A DNA stretch of 64,000 bases from Guadua angustifolia. Its lineage: Eukaryota > Streptophyta > Magnoliopsida > Poales > Poaceae. The notes below the pieces were generated by a model. It did no database searches. It saw only the letters and a program-made list of their open reading frames with translations, and was not told the DNA's origin. Where the stretch lies: NCBI GenBank assembly GCA_036346375.1, contig CM070514.1:13730463-13794462 (forward strand), given 5' to 3'. A program made the translations under genes and the position numbers. Below, piece after piece: positions 55,651-64,000 of the stretch (the stretch's first letter is position 1; each line of letters starts with the position of its first letter).

Positions 55651-58600
55651 CGTAATATCCGAGTATTTTATACTTGAAGCCTTTGTACCATTGTACACAA
55701 GCGTTGTTCAATAATACACCAAGTTGTGTATTTACATTGTGAGTGGGATATACTTGAGTGGGAACTAAAGAACCCTTCAACTTAAATAATCTCACTCAGA
55801 ATCAAATCGTGTTGAAGTTGCATTGAACTAATCAACTTCCTTCCTTTTCAAAACTATGAACTCAATTGCAATACTTTTGCCAAATCTTTGATGAGTTGAA
55901 CAAAAGAGTGGAGGATGTGAAAACCTTCAATTTGGAGCTCACTTGACTTAAATATGAAGTCATGGCTCATTACGGATCATTTGATCCATTTTCCTTTTCA
56001 CCAACAAGTGTTTTTCGGTGATTGAATTCAGTTTTCGAGCTCTTGCACCAATACCTTGCACTGTGAGTTAAATGTTCCCTTCTCCACCTTTTTGAAGTAC
56101 AAATTACCTAGTTCAATGGGGAGCTTAAAAATCTTCAAATGGAGTTAGGGATTCATTTAATCGGAGCTCGTGAAAATTGATCGCGGTCACTTTTGGACCA
56201 CCCGATTTAATTACTCGCATACTCAAAAGTTATTGCAAATTGAGTTGGATAAATATCAAAGTGACCTGAAAACACTCCAAAATATCTTAGGATCGTTTGA
56301 AATCGATTTTGGGAGTTGAAATCTTCAGGTTTGCAACTTGACCAAAATGCCCTTGGGTAAGTGCATAGTGTCCCCATGTGTTATAAGCCATTTTCCATCC
56401 TTTTCCAACAGCCACCTCTCTCTTTTCCTCCTCTCACGTCCCAAGCAAGGGAGGAGCTCCAAACCCTAGAGCACCCATTTGCATTGGAGGCGATTCGTAA
56501 GCGAAACTTGATCTGGGGGCAGAATCAACATCCTCATTCGATCCCCTCCTAGACCCTCTCAAGTGAGTATTCCATCATCTCTCATGAGCGTATCTTTGAG
56601 CTCCGTGGGGTTTTTGAATTCTAAGTTGATTTCTTGGCTCGGGACTTCCCTCTTCGTAGCTCACGAGATTCTTCTTGCAACCGCATTTCATCAATTCCCC
56701 AAACCCTAGCTTATGTCAAGCCTAGGTTTAGTGTGTTAGACACATTGCATGGCAATTGTGCTTTAGAATCTAGACTCGGGTCATCGTTAGGTCCATTTAA
56801 CTCTATAGTTGACCTAGCTTTTAGCCAACTTAAATTGTGCATGCTCACTGGGTTTCGATTTGTCGGAGTTCTAGTGATGCATAGCATGTATAAATTTTCC
56901 TTTAGCGATTACGGTAGCTAGAGCACGCTCTGATCGAGAATTCAATCTTGGCGAAATTTATTTTAATCCTTTAGGTACTAACTATTTTCCGAGAATACTA
57001 GAAGTCCGTAGCATGTATCGATAGCTCTATTAGCTCTTATAGCTTTAGTCGCGATCGGAAAAGTCGAGCTACATTTTAGCAAATCACGCTAGCGGTTGTC
57101 GACTCTAGGTCACTTTATTTTAAAAATTTGTAGAGGTCCGATGAGCGAATGGACGGCTGGATGGCTTTCTGCGGTAGGAGCCTCGATTAGTAATGTCGAA
57201 ATTCAGTTTAGACAAATATTTAGTATACTTTGCAGCTCTAGGTCACTATTATTTTTACAAAGTCCAGGGACACATAGCAAGTATGGTCAGCATTATTAGC
57301 TCTCTGGTGCGTGTAAGTGAGCTCGGAAGAGTTAGTTTTGCATTTACTAGCTTCCATTTTATTTTAATAACCGTAGTGACCAAGGACATTTAGAGCATTT
57401 TAAGCTTCACTAACCGTTTAAGGTCACTAAGGTCGCATGCTTTCCGTGTACTTTAGATCGCGTTCAAGCAGCTTTGGGACTCTTCCGTTCTCGGGTGATT
57501 CTAGGGGTTCTGGCGTGCAATTAGCCAAAAGTCCAGTAGATTAAGTCCATTATGTTGGGGAATAGCTCCGATAAGTCATAAATAACCCCAAGCAACTAGC
57601 AGGAGTTAAAACAAGTCTCGCGGCATTCTGGTCAAAACGGCCCTTTTGATCGATTTGGCTCGTTTAGAAACAAAATGGCCATTGGCCATATTCCACACTT
57701 TAGGGTTTCTTCGCGATTAGCTATCGGAATGAGTCGTTTAGGGTCATTTAAGCCTAGTGAAGTCAGCGTGCTCCTCGCACAAGTGGAATCGAGTTTGAGC
57801 CGTTTTCGGACCTTGTCGATCGAGGCGTAGCGATCCAAAATGCGCTTCGATCGAATTCGATGTAGATTAAGTGAATTTCAGTGGGGTAAGGCCCAGATGG
57901 GTCCTAAATACCTAGACTACCTAGTGGAACAGCACGGAGAAATACGCAAATCGATTACGTGCGTTACGGACAAAAATGGCTTTTGCCTTTGGTGAATAGT
58001 GCCATTTCTCTTTTTCTGAATTTTCAGCTTTTACGATTTGGTTTTTGCTGTTTTGGCTCCCGGTCGATCATTTTAATTCCAAACGAGTTGCGACAAGTCC
58101 CGTTAGGTGTGTTATACCTAATTCTAGGTGTTTAACTAAATTTATTTGGAATTTTACTTTATTTTGCGCATTTTATTAAGCTTTGGCGAAATTTCACAAA
58201 ATAAGCCTCTTAGTCATGATTCGCGTTTTTAAATGTTTTGATCGTTTCTTTTCTTTCTTAGTGTCTAGATGAGTTACATTTGGTGTTAAGTTGGTGTTTA
58301 TGCAATTGATGTCACTTTTGCTAATTTATTGCTCTTTTCGCCGTTTTTTTTTTTTGATCGAATAGGCCGGCAGTCGAGGATAAGCTTTAAACACGCCAGA
58401 ACTCATCGAACATCGTCGAAGAAGAGCAGGCAAGCACCTCCTTTGAACATATTGATCCCATATTTTCACGGTGTTTACCTTGATTTCTCAAACTATATGC
58501 ATTGTTTAAATGCAGTAAAAGTCGCTAGTTTGTGGGAATGGTAGTTATACCCTGATTTGGTGGACTTCCTCAATTTAATTCCCTCGAATACTTTGACAAT

Positions 58601-60220
58601 CTTAAGTAGGGTTAGACAATTTAATAAATTGTCGTTGGGTATCATGAATCTAATGTTGCACATGCTTAGTCAATGCAATAGAATTGAGTCTAAAATCGGT
58701 TCTTTCATCAAACAATCAAAACTATGGATAATTGTTATTGGTTTTGGAAATGTGGCTTGTGAAAGTAATTTGATAAAAATGTGGAATGTCTAGTGGATTA
58801 GATTGGCGAGAGGTATAATATGTGCTAGTTAAAACACAGTGGCGAATGGTTGTTGTGTTAAGTGGAGTTCCTCGCTTGAGTCATTAAGAAAAACTATAAG
58901 GACCGAACTCGAGATGGTTTACGAATGAGCGGCCTTAACCGCTGGTGGTATGGGAGCCCTATTTTAGTACTTGAAGTGAGGGTTAGCCGGTGTTGGTAGG
59001 CGAAGAGTGGACGATCTTCCACGTAAGCGAGCCAGCGCGGTGTATATTTTCAAAAACCATCGTTTGTACCTTCCTTATTATGCAATTTGGTAGATGCGTG
59101 GTAGATCCTCCAGTTCATAAAATGATACAACGGTCGCCATGCTATAGGAAATGCCTGATGCGTATTTGCGCCGTCACAAGTTAGTGGCTCCCTTAATGGA
59201 GTTGGCCTCTTCGCCATAGCGAGGGTTTAAATGCAGTCTTTGGGGTGTGGCTAAACCCTTAACGATGGGAGCGGATAGTTCAACCTTGCATATCGGGTAC
59301 CTCGTGTATCGCGTGTCTCTGGTAGAGGAATGCAAATTTTGAATTGTGTTTGGGTAAAGTGTGCAAACTGCGAGTCTTAAAACAAATCGATCGATTAGCG
59401 TGCTCCGCGGATATGAGCAATTCTTGCTTATTGGATCGAGTATAGAATTTGGTTTGATTTCAAAATGAAGACCTACTTTGGAGTCTAGCTAGATATGTAT
59501 GATGATTTGGTATGTGGTTCCGCATCTTGGTGGATTTATGTATTTATGGATGTCATTTCGTGATTCTATCGCGATCATGGATGGTGGTAGTTGAGAAGCT
59601 CAACTGCTATATATAATCAAATATATGTTTTATTCAAACCGCCGCTTTTCAAATTATGTATTACATTACAATGAACTGCTTCTAACTGTCGCTTGTAATA
59701 GACTTAGTATAGTAGCTCTGCTTCATTGATTCACTCGCACTAATTATATTTCCATACACTAAAGTCTTATGCAGTACATACGTACTCACCGTGTCTATTA
59801 ACCTTCTTACCAGAGGAGGGTAATGATGATGTTCAGATGACTTCGTGATCCCTACTTCGCGAGATGTGCGCACGGCACTTGTTCCTCCAAATAATTTTAG
59901 GGTTGTGGGTACCGCCGCGATTCGCTTGTATTGTATCCGCCGTCGCATTTCTTCTTTTGGCTTGTATTATATTTTTGTAAGATTTACACCCGCTATGTAA
60001 ATTAAATTTTCTCGATGTGCACGATATCGCGTTGTTGGTACGTGATATCGCATCGATCCAGGAACCAAAGATCGATGCGACAGTACCGGTTTGAAGCTAG
60101 GATTTTCTTATGTGATCGAAATTTTAGGTTCAGACTTTCGCACCGAGAACCCTCATGTTATACGTGCCATACACTACAAGAGACGGTGTACAAGACGGTA
60201 TGGGACAAGGGGTCCTCACA
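55651..60220 (+). repeat. 3' LTR of chromovirus F
   Basis: It matches 46084-50790 but starts CGTAATATCCG, so the terminal TG is altered, and it ends GGGGTCCTCACA. It is about 137 bp shorter than its partner because of many short deletions spread over its length. A TTATAAG box is conserved at 56381. Confidence 0.9.
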
Positions 60221-61018
60221 CTCAAGACTCGCTCATAGGCTGGTGCATGGTTTCTGGATGTGGAGACAAGGTCACGGGTCGGCGAGTCAGACTGTCGGGC
60301 GCAAAGACGCCAAAGACGTATCATGCTGTCAGGCGGCGACTCCGCTTGTCGGGCTGAGCGCTCCCGAGAGCCTCGGGAGTCCACCAACGCCTGGCGCAGT
60401 AAGGCCGATATGCGACGCGCCATCTGGCATGAATCGCCTTATTGAGCTCCACTCAGCCGACCCTGTGCTCCTCGCCATGTTGTGAAGGTATGAGCATGGA
60501 AAGGTGGCCTCGCATGGCGTCAAGTCTCGCCACTGGCTATTCCGCCACTGCCTTTGCCTACAGCGCCGCATTGCCCTCGGCGTTTGCAGACCAAGGCCTG
60601 GCACGATACACCAGCTTTAGGGCAGCGGAAGAGCCCACCTCGAGACACTAGGTCGGCGTGGGACTGCACCAAGGCCCACCATGTTAGCCGCCCGATCCTC
60701 GCAGAAGCCACTCCCGCCTGGGACGCTGAGCCACCTCCGACGCCGCCGTAAGACCGCTACCGGGCCGAGTAGGACTCAAGAAGGGCAAGATCGAAAGGAG
60801 CGTCAACTAGACGCCCCCGGCAATCTCGCCATATCCATAACAACCAAAAGAACGCCTACCCACGTTGGGGGCTCCAGATGAAGAACCTCAGCGAGGGCAG
60901 TCAAGCTCCGCGGCCGCCACGGAGGAGACTCCTCGTCTGACGCTGCAGGAGGGTGAGCCCTGTGGCTCCTCCACCACTCGCTTGTCGGCCCTCTCCGCGC
61001 TTCCGCCGGCTTCCCCAT
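60221..61018 (-). pseudogene. Antisense gene of element E: N-terminal part, right of insertion F
   Basis: The ATG at 61018 opens a 71-residue frame starting MGKPAEARRGPTSEWW, with SLTALAEVLHLEPPTWVGVL further on, ending at 60803. Downstream on the same strand, frames at 60329-60604 and 60221-60423 (basic, Arg/Ser-rich, ARRISALLRQALVDSRGSRE) reach the insertion point of F. A TATA box lies about 105 bp before the ATG. The first part is of good coding quality. The rest needs frame changes or introns. I infer one gene ending at 45958. The function is not known; it is an additional ORF carried by a Tat element. Confidence 0.5.
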
Positions 61019-61120
61019 AGCACCCGCGAAAAACTTCCTCCGAGAGCGGCTTCAAGACGAAGGCCAAGGCAGCACAAGCTGCTAGGGCCGGGAGTGGTTT
61101 ACCGCCTCCCCACGCCTCAG

Positions 61121-61130
61121 ATTTATAAGG
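61121..61130 (-). promoter_or_regulatory. TATA box of the antisense gene
   Basis: CCTTATAAAT on the minus strand about 105 bp before the ATG at 61018. The spacing resembles that of the TATA box and ATG at 291/410. Confidence 0.5.
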
Positions 61131-61459
61131 GCGGATTCACTCAGAAACCGCCGCCTGGTTCGCGGCTGCCTCGGCGTTCTCTACCGACGCCGCGACACGA
61201 TGCATCAAAATCCCACTTCAGATTTAATACGACCGGCGACACGGTGTAGGAGCGCCGCCTCAAGGTAATGACGCCGACGCTCGGTCTTCGGCCCGCACCG
61301 ATTATACTGACATCCCTGATCGCGACTAACACTCTACGGCCGACGCGTACGATCGAATCTCGAAGAGATAAGTCACCGACGCTCGCCTCAGAATTTTTCG
61401 AACGATCAATGATACGCGCCGACCACACTCGTCGCCACGCATCACCGGGGCAACGCTAG

Positions 61460-62030
61460 TACATTAATACAGACGACGATTCGATCGACCACACGGTCCC
61501 CTAACCAGTCAACCTATCCGACCTAAGCGCACGACTCCAATGCCACAGCAGTTTCAAGTGGCGCTACGGGAAAGGGGTGGCCTGTACGGCGAGCCATAAG
61601 CCACGGAACGCCTTTTTTCGTTCAAAATGCTAAACGGTGCTCCTGCTTTCAAATGACACTCACATTCATACGGTCGGACGATTCGACGACCACTGGCCCC
61701 TAGCGATGACCCATCCGACCTGAAGGCCATGCACTCCACGCCCTAGTGGCTACGGTTCAAGTAGCGCCGCAGAACGGGTTACCCATACGGCGAAGCCACG
61801 CGTCATCGGAACGCACTCTTCCGCCAAATGTGAGTGGGTGCTCGCTTCCAACGCTATTCATGTTCATACGGTCAGCGTCCCGACAACCACTCGGCCTCCT
61901 AGCGGGTAACCCGCTCGACTGAACGCCGCGACTCCACGCCACGGGCTACGGTCTCAAGTAGCGCTTATGCAAGGATTACCTACCCATGAGCCGCAAGTCG
62001 GTCGGGCCACTCCTCCCGCAGATGAGGCTT
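61460..62030. repeat. Tandem repeat, about 190-bp unit, three diverged copies
   Basis: Units start near 61487, 61688 and 61883 with a GACCAC(...)GGCC-like block. They continue with CTCCACGCC / GGCTACGGTTCAAGTAGCGC, ACCCATACGGCGAAGCCA, and CATTCATACGGTC in the same order. Related sequence occurs inverted at 1560-1997, in the spacer of element A. Arrays between pol and the 3' LTR are known in Tat elements. Confidence 0.7.
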
Positions 62031-62269
62031 GAATGGACGCCTTCCCGACCTCGGGTCTTTTAGCCCTTCTTCACGCCTCCTCCGGAGAACCGAAACACCT
62101 ATGCCCAAAAAACCCTCCGCGGTTTCTGTGGTCACGGCCCGAAAGAAAGGAAGGGCTTAAACTTGAGAACAAGCACGTAAGACAAAACCCGATTCATTAC
62201 ATGCCAAAGTTTTTTACATCTACAAACATATCTAACATCATTCAGAATCCCCGTGGAGGACGCTCATGG

Positions 62270-63963
62270 ATATCCGGCCGGTGATCGCCGCATGGGGCCT
62301 CGCTTTGAGTCCGGTTACCGACCTCGCCGGTCCGCTCCGGGCGATCCTGGGCCGCTAACTTTGTCCGTGTCAAGACCATTGTAGAAGGACATGGCGTTAA
62401 TAAGCGAAGTGGCTCCTTGTGGCAAGACTGCCTTCACCGACTTCGACGTGTTCGCACACGGGCCAATCCTTTGTCGAAAGGTGCTCAGACTCCAGACAAA
62501 TTTCAAGGCTGGATGCGACGGTCCGCCGATTTTCCTAAGGTCGCCAATTCGGCGACCAGCTCGCCCGCTTTCTCCACCTCTTCCCGAAGTCGCTCGAGTC
62601 AGCTTCCACTGGCCATGACGCCAGGTCAAGGCTTTTCCACCGCCGAATGCCGCGGCTCCGCGATTCATGAACCTCTTCTGCAGCTCTAAAAATCGAGGCG
62701 AGAGTCGGAAATACGCCTACGACAGCATCTTCCGAACCAACCCGGACGACAACAACGTACCAGACGCGGCATTTTCCATAGCGTGGAGCCTCCCAGATCT
62801 CTCCCGCCTTTCACCGCCATACCGCCTCGAAGCGGACGTCCCAAGGCAGGGTCTCCTCCGAAGCTCAGGCCACAAGGCCCACCGAAAGCAATGTTTTGAC
62901 GCTGCTTCTCCGCCAGAGGGCTCAAGCTCGATACCTCGCCTCAGAACTCACCCGACGGCGCCTCCCCGCAGGGCGTCGTCTTCTCACCCACCATCCGGCG
63001 CTTCTTCCGCCGCGCCAAGGCCACAAGGCCTCGGCCTCCTCGCAGCTCGAGTCCTGTTGATCGCGACCTCCGCTGCAGCCTCTGCTGTGCAGACGAAGCG
63101 AGGAGCTCGGATTTGCCTCCGAGCGCACCAAGACGCCGCAGACCACCACTCCATTTCAGATCCGCTGATATCCGGAGGCGCAGAAAATTTCAAGCATGAC
63201 TTACCACGCCGCCGGATCGATCCTCGGGCATGCGGTCCAGCCGCTTCTCCGGAAGACTTCAAGGAGAAGATTCAGCTCACCCGACTCTACCCTAACTCGT
63301 CCGGGCCCGCTGGGAACCTCCCAGGGATTCCCACTCTCCGAGCTCCGCCCCATCGCCCAAAGAAGAACGACTGTTGTGGATCGCCACCCGACTGCATCAG
63401 ATGGTTGGGCGACCGAGAAAGTTCTCACGGCGTCCCGGTGGTTCGCCCGACGGTTGGGTCCACCACCACCGCCGGCGATTCATGACTCCGCCACCGCCAC
63501 ATTGCCCTCCGCTGCTCTTTGGCGATTTATGGCGGACGGTTCTGGCAAGATTCGACCGAGCCGGCACGCCGCGATCAAGGCGAGGATCGCTCCGCCTCCT
63601 CGCCCTCTTTCAGCCGGCGGGCTTCGCGGCCGCGGGGACACCACTTCACCACCGACGCCCGCACCATCACCACCTATGACTTTCGCTGCTCGCGACACGG
63701 CATGGGCGCCGCCGCCTAACGCTGCCCTTGGTCGATCGACATATCTCCGGCCCCGCCGGAGGGTACTGCCGTCCCGACGGCCGCTTCCGCTCCGCCAAGG
63801 TTTCTTCCGCAAAATCCCTTAAAAGGCTAAGACCGCCAGTGACATTTCGAGCAAAATTGGCACGCACGCAAAGCTGGGTTGAGACTAACCACGCCAAGCG
63901 GTGCCGAATAACCGCCTTCTTCACCGGTCTTTCTGGCGGGGGCTGCCTTCGCCCTCCAGGCAC
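62270..63963 (-). pseudogene. Second antisense ORF of element E, coiled-coil, degraded
   Basis: On the minus strand the last exon-like part (62690 to 62300) contains EVEKAGELVAELATL, a coiled-coil heptad stretch. It is preceded by a pyrimidine-rich tract ending in TTTTTAG at about 62692, like a splice acceptor. Upstream, Arg/Pro-rich frames (for example 63667-63963) are fragmentary. Position (distal to the tandem array) and coiled coil match the antisense gene of element A at 410-1426. The 272-residue plus-strand frame over 62667-63485 is a GC-rich shadow. Confidence 0.42.
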
Positions 63964-64000
63964 TTCGCCGAGGTGTCCTCGCCGGACGCCGCAACGACGA

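Larger units (their letters stand above)
46084..60220 (+). mobile_element. Element F: Tekay/Del-like chromovirus nested in E
   Basis: Direct repeats 46084-50790 and 55651-60220 flank 4.86 kb of internal DNA with an initiator-Met primer binding site, gag, protease, RT, RNase H and integrase on the plus strand, and a purine tract before the 3' LTR. The flanks (CTCCA ending at 46082, CTCAA starting at 60221) could be a target duplication with one mismatch, but the LTR ends are slightly eroded. Most domains are present but frame-broken. The very long LTRs suggest the Tekay/Del lineage. Confidence 0.87.
38584..64000 (+). mobile_element. Element E: degraded Tat-lineage Ty3 retrotransposon inserted in D, runs off the window
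   Basis: The 5' LTR (38584-39461), primer binding site and badly damaged gag, protease, RT, RNase H and integrase extend to a clear pol end at 45425. A spacer with antisense genes follows, interrupted by chromovirus F (46084-60220). It resumes with tandem repeats and a second antisense gene to the window edge. The 3' LTR is not in the window. The layout copies that of element A in the opposite orientation. Confidence 0.75.

Noticed and set aside
62667..63485. 272-residue plus-strand ORF, the longest at the right end
   Set aside because: It is Pro/Ser/Arg-rich without any domain and lies opposite the minus-strand antisense gene region in very GC-rich DNA where stops are rare. It is best explained as a shadow frame.
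1..64000. CRISPR arrays, rRNA, tRNA genes or a novel defence-type system
   Set aside because: Repeats found are LTRs and degenerate tandem arrays of a plant genome. No regular spacer structure and no cloverleaf-forming tRNA were recognised by eye.

Overview
The window is a stretch of nested LTR retrotransposons from a large plant genome. The domain order, the families (Ty3 Tat lineage, Ty3 chromoviruses with very long LTRs, a Ty1/copia element with a long coiled-coil gag) and the GC-rich coding bias suggest a grass, perhaps a panicoid; the species cannot be read from the sequence. I found no convincing host protein gene, rRNA, tRNA or CRISPR array. Almost all open reading frames belong to transposable elements, and nearly all are broken by stops and short indels.

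Layout, left to right. (A) 1-17104, minus strand: a Tat-type Ty3 element. Its 5' LTR is at 16022-17104 and a primer binding site at 16002-16020. Gag, protease, RT, a dual RNase H and a truncated integrase follow down to 10857. Its 3' non-coding region and an ANTISENSE coiled-coil gene (plus strand, 410-1426) lie at 1-1997. (B) 1998-10857, minus: a Tekay/Del-like chromovirus inside A, with 3.5 kb LTRs and only about 1.8 kb of internal sequence. (Remnants) 17105-22214: an LTR-like remnant, a Ty3 polyprotein tail split by a 144-bp MITE with a 10-bp target duplication, an AT-rich tandem repeat of about 170 bp, and unassigned DNA. (C) 22215-28280, plus: a second Tat-type element lacking its 3' LTR, with a tandem-repeat expansion in the linker between RNase H and integrase. 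(Repeats) 28281-30161: three copies of a roughly 210-bp unit, one split by a solo LTR (28842-29851) flanked by the duplication CCCCG. (D) about 30200-38583, plus: a Ty1/copia (SIRE-like) element with a 5' LTR, gag, protease, integrase, RT and RNase H, broken off at 38584. (E) 38584 to beyond the right edge, plus: a third, very degraded Tat element inserted in D. (F) 46084-60220, plus: a Tekay/Del-like chromovirus inserted in E, with LTRs of about 4.6-4.7 kb.

The two ends of the window mirror each other. A and E are both Tat elements. Each carries a same-orientation chromovirus behind its pol gene, and each has antisense genes plus a tandem-repeat spacer between pol and the 3' LTR. In E the chromovirus F splits an antisense gene: its N-terminal half and TATA box lie at 60221-61130 and its C-terminal end at 45958-46083, both on the minus strand. 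The antisense genes carried in Tat elements are the least ordinary biology here. The coiled-coil one at 410-1426 has a TATA box and an intron whose removal keeps the frame.

Paired LTRs within B and within F differ largely by short indels, many in homopolymers. Part of the frame damage may therefore be residual long-read assembly error rather than biological decay.
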